Source of the DNA: an uncultured Bacteroidales bacterium
GTDB lineage: Bacteria > Bacteroidota > Bacteroidia > Bacteroidales > JACABE01
Reading direction: 5' to 3'
NCBI GenBank assembly: GCA_903899825.1
Contig: CAIUKU010000416.1
Location: forward strand, 1-32,967
Length of the DNA: 32,967 nucleotides
Shown: positions 16,786 through 24,843 of the stretch, piece after piece
Layout: every line of letters begins with the position of its first letter
How positions within the stretch are numbered: position 1 is the stretch's first letter
Program-made: the position numbers and the translations under genes
Notes under the pieces: model-generated
What the model saw: the letters and a program-made list of their open reading frames with translations, nothing else
The model's database searches: none
Told to the model about the DNA's origin: nothing

Positions 16786-17868
16786 ATGAAAGGATACTTT
16801 AAAGGATTAGATACACTCAGGGCTATTGCAGCTTTAGTGGTTGTAATTGGGCATATCGAACTTCAAAAAAGTGATAATGGCATTCCGAATTTAATCAATC
16901 ATCCATACATAAAACTGGCTAGTGGGCATGTTGGCGTTGTTTTGTTTTTTGTGTTAAGTGGTTTTTTGATTACCTATTTGCTGATGAAAGAGAAAGAAAA
17001 AGCTGGGAGAATTTCTTTTAAAAATTTTTATCTCCGGCGAATATTCAGAATATGGCCACTTTATTATTTGATCATATTAATCTCTTTCCTTTTCTTTAAA
17101 GCTGACTATTCATTGGGATCAGCTGCTCTTTGTTTAACTATTTTCCCAAACATAGCACATGCTTTTAACATGGGTTGGCCTACAAGCCCTCAACTGTGGT
17201 CAATTGGTGTTGAAGAACAATTTTATCTTTTCTGGCCATTGATAATCACACTTATTCCTGACAAAAAAAAGATATTATATTTATCAATCTTTTTTATAGG
17301 ATATTCTTTTATCCCATATTTTATTACATTTATTAATCCCGGAATTTTTAAAATTGAAACCTGGGGTTATTTTATCGGTGATTTCTTTTATGGTTCCAAA
17401 TTTAACAGTATGTGCTTTGGAGGTATACTGGGATTTATGTATGCAACTAACCATAAAAATCTTAAATTTTTATACAACAACTATGTTGCTTATACTTCCT
17501 TTTTTCTGGCTTTTGTACTTTGGTTTTCCGGATTTGATCCAAGGTTTTTCAGGGATGAACTTTATACCTTGCTTTTTGGTATCGTGATTTTAAATATTGC
17601 AACAAACGATAAGCTAAAATTTAATATTGAAACCAGACTATTTAGCTTTTTAGGTAAAATATCTTACGGAATTTATATGTATCACTGGATTATTATTCTT
17701 TTGGCATTGAAGATTATCTCCTCTACTGTATTTGAAAATATTATTATTTACAACGTAATATTATATACAACAGTACTTTTAGGAACCATATTACTTTCCT
17801 GGATTTCATTTATAAGTTTTGAAAAATATTTTCTAAATCTAAAGAAACGTTTCGAAACTATTAAATAA
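16786..17868 (+). CDS. Acyltransferase 3 family membrane protein (OafA-like)
   Basis: 360 residues with about ten membrane helices. The family hallmarks are present: GLDTLRAIAALVVVIGHIEL near the N-terminus with the essential His of the GH motif, FVLSGFLITYLL, the R-R-I-F-R-I-W-P-L-Y-Y motif (about 85-95) and WSIGVEEQFYLFWP. Members transfer acetyl or other acyl groups to cell-surface polysaccharides, lipid A or antibiotics across the inner membrane. It has no SGNH domain, unlike full OafA. The gene is convergent with the polyprenyl synthetase gene. rfbA nearby suggests surface-polysaccharide modification as one role, but this is inference. Confidence 0.92.
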   Translation: MKGYFKGLDTLRAIAALVVVIGHIELQKSDNGIPNLINHPYIKLASGHVGVVLFFVLSGFLITYLLMKEKEKAGRISFKNFYLRRIFRIWPLYYLIILISFLFFKADYSLGSAALCLTIFPNIAHAFNMGWPTSPQLWSIGVEEQFYLFWPLIITLIPDKKKILYLSIFFIGYSFIPYFITFINPGIFKIETWGYFIGDFFYGSKFNSMCFGGILGFMYATNHKNLKFLYNNYVAYTSFFLAFVLWFSGFDPRFFRDELYTLLFGIVILNIATNDKLKFNIETRLFSFLGKISYGIYMYHWIIILLALKIISSTVFENIIIYNVILYTTVLLGTILLSWISFISFEKYFLNLKKRFETIK

Positions 17869-17919
17869 TTAGAAAACACTGATATTGAAACGGTTTACTA
17901 TAAACGTAAGATTTATTGA

Positions 17920-18894
17920 TTATGATTCTCTCCCCATTAACTGCTGAGCAAAATCGAGAAGGTTTTGTTTTTGAGCAGCATCTATCGGAATTTTTTGGAG
18001 ACAATCGAGGGCTTTATCATAATACTCTTGCATTTGATTGATTGTCAATTTATCAATGCTTAATTCATTATAAATAGTTTTTACACCAGAAATTTTTCTT
18101 TCGCTTTCTTTATCTGATAATTTATAAAAATTTATCAGCTGTTGAAGCCTCTCCCCTTTTGCTAATTCAAATGCTTTGAGATACAAATACGTTTTTTTGT
18201 TGGTAAGAATATCCCCTCCTGTAATTTTGCCAAATTTTTCAACTGCTGAATACACATCCAATAAATCGTCTTTTAACTGAAACGCAAGTCCAATGTTAAC
18301 ACCAAAATTATAAATATTATCAGCATTCTTACTATCAGCACCTCCGATTATAGCTCCTATTTTTAGACAGCCACCTAATAATACAGCCGTTTTTAAACGA
18401 ATCATTTCTAAATAATCCGAAATGCATATGTTTTCATCGGTTTCAAAATTCATGTCGAACTGCTGTCCTTCACAAACTTCAATAGCTGTTCTGCTTAAAA
18501 CATGCAAAATATCTGGAATAAACTTTACATCCGTCTTGAGTATATATTCATAGGCCAATGCAAACATTGTATCACCGGAAAGTATTGCAATGTTTGTATT
18601 CCACTTTTTATATACTGTATCTTTACCACGCCTGATAGGTGCTTTATCCATAATATCATCGTGAAGTAAAGTAAAATTATGGAAAATTTCCATCCCAATA
18701 GCCGGATAAATGGCTTTTTCCATATTTCCATCAAACATTTCGCAAGCCAGTAAGGTAAGCAATGGACGTATTCTCTTACCTCCCTGAGATAGTGTATAAC
18801 TTATAGGTTCATAAAGTAAAGGAGGATTTCCTTCAAATTTTTGTTCTAATATAATTTGGTTAACGATATCTTGTAATTCCTCTACGGTGTGCAT
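17920..18894 (-). CDS. Polyprenyl diphosphate synthase (trans-isoprenyl)
   Basis: 324 residues. Condenses isopentenyl diphosphate onto an allylic diphosphate in the cytoplasm. Both aspartate-rich metal sites are intact: DDIMD (79-83) and DDLLD (209-213). GGKRIRP (38-44) is the IPP-binding motif, and RRGKDTVYKKW follows the first Asp site. The residue five before the first Asp motif is Phe74, a bulky residue which in some short-chain synthases limits product length to around C20; this makes a farnesyl or geranylgeranyl product more likely than an octaprenyl one, but it is not decisive. The gene lies on the same strand as rfbA, separated by 167 bp. Confidence 0.93.
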   Translation of the reverse strand: MHTVEELQDIVNQIILEQKFEGNPPLLYEPISYTLSQGGKRIRPLLTLLACEMFDGNMEKAIYPAIGMEIFHNFTLLHDDIMDKAPIRRGKDTVYKKWNTNIAILSGDTMFALAYEYILKTDVKFIPDILHVLSRTAIEVCEGQQFDMNFETDENICISDYLEMIRLKTAVLLGGCLKIGAIIGGADSKNADNIYNFGVNIGLAFQLKDDLLDVYSAVEKFGKITGGDILTNKKTYLYLKAFELAKGERLQQLINFYKLSDKESERKISGVKTIYNELSIDKLTINQMQEYYDKALDCLQKIPIDAAQKQNLLDFAQQLMGRES

Positions 18895-19061
18895 TGTAAA
18901 CTCTTTTTTCCAAATTTCTTTAAATTTTTTTATCAGTATTTATACTATTGCTTAAAGAAATTATATTGTATTTTCTGAAATTTATTAGTTCTGTTCGCTA
19001 ATTGATCAATGGTTGCTGTTTTCTAACTCAATGCTTTCATTGTATAGCTATTTACAAAAAA

Positions 19062-19922
19062 CTATTTAATAAGTTGTAGTAAATAATCACCATACCCGCT
19101 TTTTAGCAGTGGTTTAGCAACTTCTATCAATTGCATTTTGTCAATAAATCCCTGACGATAGGCAATTTCTTCAATACATCCGATTTTCAAACCCTGGCGT
19201 TGTTCAATAACTTCGACAAATTGAGATGCTTGTAACAGTGAATTAAAAGTACCGGTATCTAACCAGGCTGTTCCTCTGCTTAAAATTCCAACTTTCAATT
19301 TTCCCTGTTCAAGATAATATTTATTAACATCGGTTATTTCATATTCACCCCTTTTGCTGGGTTGTATGCCCTTAGCAACTTCAATTACAGAATTGTCATA
19401 GAAATATAAACCGGGAACTGCATAATTTGATTTTGGTTCTAATGGCTTTTCTTCTATAGAAATAGCATTGTTGTTTTTATCAAATTCAACAACACCATAT
19501 TGTTGTGGATTAGATACATGATATGCAAATACCATCCCGCCTACAGGGTCGTTATTTTCTTGTATCAATTTTTGCAAACCAGTGCCATAGAAAATATTAT
19601 CGCCCAAAATTAAAGCTACTTTTTCTTTTCCTACAAATTCTTCTCCCAAAACAAAAGCTTGTGCCAGACCATTGGGAACCTCCTGAACTTTATAGCTAAA
19701 GTTACACCCAATTTTACTTCCATCTCCCAATAATTTTTCAAAATTTGGTAAATCTGTAGGGGTCGAAATAATCAATATTTCACGAATCCCTGCCATCATT
19801 AATACTGACAAAGGATAGTAAATCATTGGTTTATCGTAAATAGGCATTAATTGTTTGCTAACTGCTATTGTAAGAGGATGTAAGCGCGTTCCAGAACCTC
19901 CTGCTAAAATAATTCCTTTCAT
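19062..19922 (-). CDS. rfbA: Glucose-1-phosphate thymidylyltransferase
   Basis: 286 residues, full length. Makes dTDP-glucose from glucose-1-phosphate and dTTP, the first step of dTDP-L-rhamnose synthesis for surface polysaccharides. The nucleotidyltransferase signature [11 protein letters not shown] (6-16) is followed by [26 protein letters not shown] and [19 protein letters not shown], all diagnostic of RmlA. The usual partners rfbB, rfbC and rfbD are not in the window, so this copy is isolated. The upstream side is a 515-bp gene-less region. Confidence 0.96.
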   Translation of the reverse strand: MKGIILAGGSGTRLHPLTIAVSKQLMPIYDKPMIYYPLSVLMMAGIREILIISTPTDLPNFEKLLGDGSKIGCNFSYKVQEVPNGLAQAFVLGEEFVGKEKVALILGDNIFYGTGLQKLIQENNDPVGGMVFAYHVSNPQQYGVVEFDKNNNAISIEEKPLEPKSNYAVPGLYFYDNSVIEVAKGIQPSKRGEYEITDVNKYYLEQGKLKVGILSRGTAWLDTGTFNSLLQASQFVEVIEQRQGLKIGCIEEIAYRQGFIDKMQLIEVAKPLLKSGYGDYLLQLIK

Positions 19923-20092
19923 ATGTTTATTTTTTAAAATTATTTATTTGTACATATGGAACTCGCCAAAATAATCATCCTCGTGTGTGTGAATATTTTA
20001 ACATGGCTCGTTTCATCTGTTTATATTTTATTAAATTACTGTTATGGTTATGGTTATATTATCAAATTTTATTACTTTTTTTCAAGTTTCGC

Positions 20093-20150
20093 TCTCGCCC
20101 CTAGCGAGACCATGATATATTCATTTCAGTTGGTCCCGATGTTTCGGGAT
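20093..20150. repeat. Pair of short GC-rich hairpins (possible REP-like element)
   Basis: TCTCGC/GCGAGA (20093-20098 / 20104-20109, 5-nt loop) and TCCCGA/TCGGGA (20134-20139 / 20144-20149, 4-nt loop) stand out in otherwise AT-rich DNA. They have no U tract and are not next to a gene end, so they do not look like terminators. A dispersed intergenic palindrome is plausible; no second copy was seen in this window. Confidence 0.5.
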
Positions 20151-20392
20151 GGATATTTCATATGTTTCTTTTTATCATTAATATTTTGCACATATACTAT
20201 ATTCCTGAAATATTAAGGGAAATATACTTTAAAATAATCATCTCATTTGTTGAGAATTTAATTATTCCTAACGTTTTCAATTATCTTTTTAAAGTTTTAG
20301 CCAAAAATAGAATTTATTTTTCATAGAATCATCAAAATATGAAAAAAAATAAAAAATCTTTATTTAAAAAACTTTAATTGCAAAAAAAATTG

Positions 20393-20400
20393 TAGGTTTG
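20393..20400 (+). promoter_or_regulatory. -7 element of the OmpA-like lipoprotein gene
   Basis: TAGGTTTG, 37 bp before the chosen ATG at 20438. It is placed so that an upstream in-frame ATG at 20402 would lie on the transcription start. Confidence 0.45.
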
Positions 20401-20437
20401 TATGCTACTTATACAAAAAAACGAAGGGGGATTATTT

Positions 20438-21307
20438 ATGAATAAATTTATTAATAAGATTGCTTTTGCTTTCATAATTATGCTGATTTTTACAGCCTGT
20501 GTTTCCAAGAAAAAATTTGTTAAATCAGAAAATGATCGTCAAGCCTGTATGGAAAGAGAAATTAACCTTACTGAACAAAAAAATGGCTTAAACAAGCAAA
20601 TCGAATTTTTAAAAAAACAAAATCGTTTATTGGCAGATGATACTACCGGCTTATCAGCCCGAATCAGAGAATATGAACTCAAAATGAATGAATTTAACCA
20701 AATGATTTCATCCAACCTTTCTGAAAAAGAAAAATTAAATCTAATGCTTAAGAAAAAGAATGACGATTTAAAAGAAAGAGAACATAAAATCAATGAATTA
20801 GACTCAATTTCAAAAAAACAAAACGCTCTTCTTACCGACGTAATTGGAAAAATTAACGGTGCGTTGGTTAATTTTAAAAAAGATGAATTAACCGTTGAAA
20901 TGAAAGGTGGAAAAGTTTACATTTCAATGGCAGACAAGCTGTTATTTCCATCAGGAAGTTCTGCTCTTGACGAAAGAGGGAAAACAGCTTTGGGCATGCT
21001 GGCCAGCGTTTTAAAAGAACAACCAGGCTTAGACATTCTCATTATTGGTCATACCGATAGTATTCCAATAAAAACCAACTGTTTTAAAGATAATTGGGAT
21101 TTAAGCGTTTCAAGAGCAAACAACGTTGTAAGAATATTGACTGAAACATACAAAATAAGTCCAATGCAAATTATGGCAGCAGGAAAAAGCGAATATACAC
21201 CGGTTGCTGCAAATGAAACCAAAGAAGGACGTGCACTGAATCGTCGTATTGAAATAGTAATTTTACCCAGACTTGATGAATTGTATAATTTGATACAAAA
21301 GAAATAG
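20438..21307 (+). CDS. OmpA-family peptidoglycan-binding lipoprotein
   Basis: 289 residues from the ATG at 20438. An in-frame ATG at 20402 is rejected because the lipoprotein signal (MNKFINK, hydrophobic core, FTAC with Cys21) starts at 20438 and is preceded by AAGGGGG, a Shine-Dalgarno-like run. Residues about 30-135 are charged heptad-like sequence (coiled coil). The C-terminal OmpA/MotB domain (about 165-280) contains LLFPSGSSALDERG, GHTDSIPI with the peptidoglycan-contacting Asp, the SVSRANNVV helix and the GRALNRRIEI end motif. It probably tethers the outer membrane to peptidoglycan. Monocistronic, with a terminator just after it. Confidence 0.93.
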   Translation: MNKFINKIAFAFIIMLIFTACVSKKKFVKSENDRQACMEREINLTEQKNGLNKQIEFLKKQNRLLADDTTGLSARIREYELKMNEFNQMISSNLSEKEKLNLMLKKKNDDLKEREHKINELDSISKKQNALLTDVIGKINGALVNFKKDELTVEMKGGKVYISMADKLLFPSGSSALDERGKTALGMLASVLKEQPGLDILIIGHTDSIPIKTNCFKDNWDLSVSRANNVVRILTETYKISPMQIMAAGKSEYTPVAANETKEGRALNRRIEIVILPRLDELYNLIQKK

Positions 21308-21327
21308 TTTTTCTTTTTAGCTTTTAC

Positions 21328-21363
21328 AACCCTGATTTATTTTTTAAAAATCAGGGTTTTTGT
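21328..21363 (+). terminator. Terminator of the OmpA-like gene
   Basis: AACCCTGA (21328-21335) / TCAGGGTT (21351-21358) with additional A/T pairing inside, followed by T-rich sequence, 21 bp after the stop. Confidence 0.8.
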
Positions 21364-21484
21364 TTATATTTCTGAATATCTGTTATTTATACACATTATT
21401 TATTTGGCATCATTCTAAACTAACAGAAGTTCAGGCTTTTTTACAAAAAAATTTGTTTAAATTAATATGTTTACAATTCATCTT

Positions 21485-21492
21485 TAAATTTG
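21485..21492 (+). promoter_or_regulatory. Candidate -7 element upstream of the cytochrome/barrel operon
   Basis: TAAATTTG matches TAnnTTTG and is the best match in the 21364-21635 gap. It is about 140 bp before the first ATG, so it would give a long leader; no closer match was found. Weak call. Confidence 0.3.
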
Positions 21493-21635
21493 TAAAATGC
21501 ATTGCTTTATTAAATATTATTGGTCTCATAATTGCTATATAATAATTGAAAAATCAGTATTTTCAAATAATAATATTCACTTAATAAACAACAAACTCAA
21601 AAATACGTATATCAATCTTCAAAAATTATTTTTAC

Positions 21636-22274
21636 ATGAAAAAAAATATCTTATTTGTCTGTTTATCTGCTTTTTATATTTTTGTATTGAGTAGCTGCAA
21701 ACATGATTCAACTCCTCCTGTAATCGATGAAAGTGCTATTAAAGATACAGTCTATTTTTATGATGAAGTGCTTCCGATTATACAATCGAACTGTGCAATA
21801 AGTGATTGCCATACCAATGGAGAAGAGGATCCTGATTTAAGTAATTATAGCAACATCCTTAAATTGGTTAAACCAGGTGATCCGCAAAACAGCAGTTTGT
21901 ATAAATATGCGATCGGTAGTGAAATGCCTCCGGCACCTAAAACACCATTAAACTTAGAACAAGTAACATCTATTTATGGTTGGATAAAACAAGGTGCACT
22001 AGCAAATATTGAACCTTGCAATTCATCTGATTCTTCTTTCAATAATGCCGTTTTTCCTATTATAAAAAGAAATTGTCTGGGTTGTCATAATACAGGGAGT
22101 ACTAATGGAGCTTTAACTAATTTTGACGAAATATCTGCCAAAGCAAATACAATATTAAGCAGAATAACAACTCAAAGCGGTTCAATTATGCCACCTTCTC
22201 CTGCAAATCCTTTGTCTGATTGCAAGAAAACCCAAATAACAAACTGGATAAATAAAGGAAAACATAACGATTAA
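21636..22274 (+). CDS. Lipoprotein with two cytochrome c-like heme motifs (CX4CH and CX2CH)
   Basis: 212 residues. Lipoprotein signal with SSC (Cys21). Two tandem copies of a small domain follow: copy 1 (about 38-125) VLPIIQSNC...MPP...WIKQGA, copy 2 (about 126-209) VFPIIKRNC...MPP...WINKG. Copy 2 has a canonical c-type heme site CLGCH (147-151) and candidate axial Met185. Copy 1 has an expanded site CAISDCH (53-59, CX4CH) and candidate axial Met97. The arrangement resembles the planctomycete-type cytochrome C domain common in Bacteroidota surface lipoproteins. First gene of a five-gene unit, 69 bp before the next. Probably an envelope electron carrier; heme occupancy of the CX4CH site is uncertain. 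Confidence 0.8.
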   Translation: MKKNILFVCLSAFYIFVLSSCKHDSTPPVIDESAIKDTVYFYDEVLPIIQSNCAISDCHTNGEEDPDLSNYSNILKLVKPGDPQNSSLYKYAIGSEMPPAPKTPLNLEQVTSIYGWIKQGALANIEPCNSSDSSFNNAVFPIIKRNCLGCHNTGSTNGALTNFDEISAKANTILSRITTQSGSIMPPSPANPLSDCKKTQITNWINKGKHND

Positions 22275-22343
22275 TAAGTTATAATATACCCTAATACAAC
22301 TTTTACAAAACCAATTTCATCCCAATAAAATTATATAAAAAGT

Positions 22344-22712
22344 ATGAAAAAAATATCAATAATTAGTATAACATTATTTGCGGCTATTCTAATTTTTAAT
22401 AGTTGTTACCGGGATTCTGAAGAAGGTCTTTACCGATTTGTTCCACCAAGTTGCGATACAACAAACGTTAGTTTTACGTCAACAGTCAGCCCTATAATAT
22501 CTGCAAACTGTATAAGTTGTCATACAGGAGCCGGAGCTGGTGGTGGGTATCAACTTGATTCCTATGCAGGTGTTAAAGCTATTGCTGATAATGGAAAACT
22601 GGTAAATTCTGTTACTTATGTTTCAAACGGGATGCCTAAATCCGGAAAAATGGATAACTGTAATGTTAATAAGATTGTTGCATGGGTGAATAAAGGAGCC
22701 CTTAATAATTGA
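22344..22712 (+). CDS. Small c-type cytochrome-like lipoprotein
   Basis: 122 residues. Lipoprotein signal with FNSC (Cys21). A single copy of the domain seen twice in the upstream protein: VSPIISANCISCH (48-60, canonical CX2CH heme site), candidate axial Met97 in NGMPKS and the closing helix VNKIVAWVNKGALNN. Two further cysteines, Cys37 (PPSC) and Cys106 (DNCNVNKI), sit at the same relative places as Cys128 and Cys196 of the upstream protein's second domain and may form a disulfide. It lies 23 bp upstream of the OB-fold gene. Probably a mono-heme envelope protein working with its paralogue. Confidence 0.8.
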   Translation: MKKISIISITLFAAILIFNSCYRDSEEGLYRFVPPSCDTTNVSFTSTVSPIISANCISCHTGAGAGGGYQLDSYAGVKAIADNGKLVNSVTYVSNGMPKSGKMDNCNVNKIVAWVNKGALNN

Positions 22713-22735
22713 TTAATATCTAAAATAACGTTAAG

Positions 22736-23206
22736 ATGAAGAATTGGTTAAAATTTTTAATAGTCGCTGTTGTTGTTGGAATTATTACAGTAATTACAGT
22801 ATTGTGGTATATCAATAAACCCAATAAGGATATTGAAAAAGCAACAGCAGAATACACTTTAAATGCGGATGATCTTTATAAACAATATTCTGACAACAAA
22901 GCTATTGCAGATTCATTGTACAATGGAAAAGTAATTGAAATTAACGGAAAAATTTCTATTATTGAAGCACCTTCTGACACTTTTGTAGTTGCAGTATTTA
23001 CTCAAAAACAAGATACAACTCAATTAAAAACTGATGACCTTTTTGGTGATTTAAATGCAGAGGGTGGAATTAGATGTACCATGCTGCAAAATCATTGTGA
23101 AGGGACTAAAAATACAGCTCCCAATTCAGTTGTAAAAATTAAAGGTCTATGCAAAGGAATGCAAGGCACAGATTTAATTTTTGTAAAATGCTCAATTGTA
23201 AAATAA
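22736..23206 (+). CDS. Membrane-anchored OB-fold protein (tRNA_anti-like family)
   Basis: 156 residues. One N-terminal membrane helix (about 5-25) with no lipobox, then a soluble domain on the far side of the membrane. The alternating-strand region from about 40 (TLNADDLYKQYSDN, ADSLYNGKVIEINGKI, VVKIKGLCKGMQG, FVKCSIVK) fits the tRNA_anti-like OB-fold family found in Bacteroidota envelope proteins; despite the name there is no evidence for tRNA binding. Cysteines at 114, 121, 139 and 152 could form disulfides. Third gene of the unit, with 23 bp before and 26 bp after. Function unknown. Confidence 0.7.
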   Translation: MKNWLKFLIVAVVVGIITVITVLWYINKPNKDIEKATAEYTLNADDLYKQYSDNKAIADSLYNGKVIEINGKISIIEAPSDTFVVAVFTQKQDTTQLKTDDLFGDLNAEGGIRCTMLQNHCEGTKNTAPNSVVKIKGLCKGMQGTDLIFVKCSIVK

Positions 23207-23232
23207 TAAATAATCACTTAATATACAATAAT

Positions 23233-23784
23233 ATGAAAACGATTTTAAGATTTGTTACTGTATTTTTAATGCTAACATCGTGTGTTTTTGCACAAAAATA
23301 CATCACTAAAAACGGGAAAATAAATTTCTATTCTGATGCCCCCATGGAAAAAATTGAAGCAAAAAATAATGAAGTAAAAGCAGCATTGGATGCATCTACC
23401 GGAGACATTGTTTTTCAGGTTTTAATTACATCTTTTGAATTTAAACAAGCTTTGATGCAGGAACATTTCAATGAAAATTACATGGAATCACCAAAGTTTC
23501 CCAATTCAACCTTTAAAGGAAAAATCAACAATCTGAAAGATATTAATTTTTCAAAAAATGGCAAATACAATGCAGTGATTGAAGGTGACCTTACCATACA
23601 TGGAGTAACTAAAAAAGTAAAACAAAATGGTAGTCTAGAAGTTAAAGATGCAAAAGTAATTGCTACCAGCAAATTCAATCTTGCTGTTAAAGATTATAAC
23701 ATTAATATTCCAAGTGCTGTTGCAGGAAAAATAGCAGAAAAAGTTCAGGTTACAGTGGACGTAACAATGGATCAAAAAAAATAA
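23233..23784 (+). CDS. YceI family exported protein
   Basis: 183 residues from the ATG at 23233. A longer frame from 23149 overlaps the previous gene and precedes the signal peptide, so it is rejected. The signal peptide (MKTILRF...CVFAQ) is followed by the YceI lipocalin-like barrel: GKINFYSDAPMEKIEA, FQVLITSFEFKQALMQEHFNENYM, SPKFPNSTFKGKI and GDLTIHGVTKKV, all family landmarks. YceI proteins bind polyisoprenoid or other amphiphilic ligands in the periplasm. Here the protein sits between an anchored OB-fold protein and an outer-membrane barrel, suggesting a shared envelope task. Fourth gene of the unit. Confidence 0.92.
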   Translation: MKTILRFVTVFLMLTSCVFAQKYITKNGKINFYSDAPMEKIEAKNNEVKAALDASTGDIVFQVLITSFEFKQALMQEHFNENYMESPKFPNSTFKGKINNLKDINFSKNGKYNAVIEGDLTIHGVTKKVKQNGSLEVKDAKVIATSKFNLAVKDYNINIPSAVAGKIAEKVQVTVDVTMDQKK

Positions 23785-23854
23785 TTAATTAATATTATCC
23801 TTTAAGTCTCCGGCTTTGCCATTACTATCTGTAGACTTATTAAACATATCTGAT

Positions 23855-24742
23855 ATGAAAAAAATTTATTTTCTTTTAATTGTATTTACTGTTGTTTTTG
23901 TAAAGAATTCTTTTTCTCAGGATTTATTGGATGAATTTGGGCCTGATGTTAAAACCAAAGCATTTACTTATGCAACATTCAAAACCTCTCGTATTATAAT
24001 TGGTCAATCCATAGAAAACCCGGCTAAAGGCAATCTTAACTTCAGCATTTCACACCACTTTGGCGCAATAAACGAAGGTAGTTATGGATTTTTTGGCCTT
24101 GATCAATCTACGATTAGAATTGGTCTTGAATATGGCGTTAACAACAGACTTAGCATTGGTTTAGGGCGTAGTTCTTTACAGAAAACATTTGATGGTTTTG
24201 TAAAATATAAAATCGTACGCCAAACCATTGATAACAGCATGCCTGTTTCTGTGTCTTATTTTTGTGACCTTGCAATCAATGGATTACACTTTCCACATCC
24301 TGAATGGAACAATTATTTTTCCTCAAGAATGTCCTTTGTACATCAATTGCTGATTGCCCGTAAATTCAGTAATTCCTTTTCGTTTCAGATAACACCTTCA
24401 CTGGTTCATAAAAATCTGGTTACATTAAATGCCGACCCTAATGATATTGTTACTTTAGGAGGAGGAGGAAGATATAAATTATCTAAACGTATGTCGGTAA
24501 ATGCTGAATACCATTATATTATGTCCAGTGAAACCAGAAAAAACTATGATAATTCACTTTCATTGGGCTTGGATATCGAAACCGGTGGACACGTATTTCA
24601 GCTTTTTGTAACCAACTCACAACCTTTATTTGAAAGAGGTTTTCTTACCGAAACCCAAGGAAGCTGGGGTAAAGGTTATATCTATTTTGGATTCAATATT
24701 GTAAGAACATTTACTATTGTTAAACCCAAAGGTTTTAAATAG
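23855..24742 (+). CDS. DUF5777 family outer-membrane beta-barrel protein
   Basis: 295 residues from the ATG at 23855 (an upstream in-frame ATG at 23816 precedes the signal peptide and is rejected). Signal peptide ends near SFSQ. The mature part has many alternating amphipathic strands and aromatic girdle residues (ISHHFGAINEG, IRIGLEYGVNNRLSIGLGRS, MSVNAEYHYIMS) and a strand-type C-terminus, as expected for an outer-membrane barrel. TSRIIIGQSIEN and the FQLFVTNSQP segment are typical of DUF5777. It closes the five-gene unit (70 bp after YceI) and is followed by a terminator. The role in the unit is unknown; an outer-membrane conduit or anchor is a guess. Confidence 0.82.
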   Translation: MKKIYFLLIVFTVVFVKNSFSQDLLDEFGPDVKTKAFTYATFKTSRIIIGQSIENPAKGNLNFSISHHFGAINEGSYGFFGLDQSTIRIGLEYGVNNRLSIGLGRSSLQKTFDGFVKYKIVRQTIDNSMPVSVSYFCDLAINGLHFPHPEWNNYFSSRMSFVHQLLIARKFSNSFSFQITPSLVHKNLVTLNADPNDIVTLGGGGRYKLSKRMSVNAEYHYIMSSETRKNYDNSLSLGLDIETGGHVFQLFVTNSQPLFERGFLTETQGSWGKGYIYFGFNIVRTFTIVKPKGFK

Positions 24743-24766
24743 GAATTATTTAAAGTCTTTAAATTA

Positions 24767-24803
24767 AAAAATCCTTGTAACTACAATCGTTACAAGGATT
24801 TTT
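24767..24803. terminator. Bidirectional terminator between the DUF5777 and glnS genes
   Basis: Perfect 15-bp inverted repeat (24767-24781 / 24789-24803, core ATCCTTGTAAC/GTTACAAGGAT) with a 7-nt loop, an A run on one side and a T run on the other. It serves the convergent gene pair. Confidence 0.85.
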
Positions 24804-24843
24804 TTATACAGACATTTAGTTTTTCTTAATTCCGGAATAAAAA

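Larger units (their letters stand above)
19923..20437. other. Gene-less region with GC-rich hairpins
   Basis: 515 bp between the divergent rfbA and OmpA-like genes. A frame at 19956-20216 is open but runs through two hairpin repeats, has no promoter or coding character and is judged spurious. The rest is AT-rich with a small GGTTAT triplet repeat (about 20040-20058). The OmpA-like gene's -7 element is at 20393-20400. Confidence 0.6.

Noticed and set aside
19956-20216. 86-residue plus-strand frame between rfbA and the OmpA-like gene
   Set aside because: It runs through two GC-rich palindromes, has biased low-complexity composition (Tyr/Phe/Ile) and no promoter or family resemblance.
21360-21694. 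Two small plus-strand frames upstream of the cytochrome unit
   Set aside because: Low-complexity Ile/Phe/Lys/Asn translations in AT-rich DNA; one overlaps the next gene out of frame. No signal for a real peptide.
23149-23232. Extended start for the YceI protein
   Set aside because: It overlaps the OB-fold gene and places 28 residues before the signal peptide.
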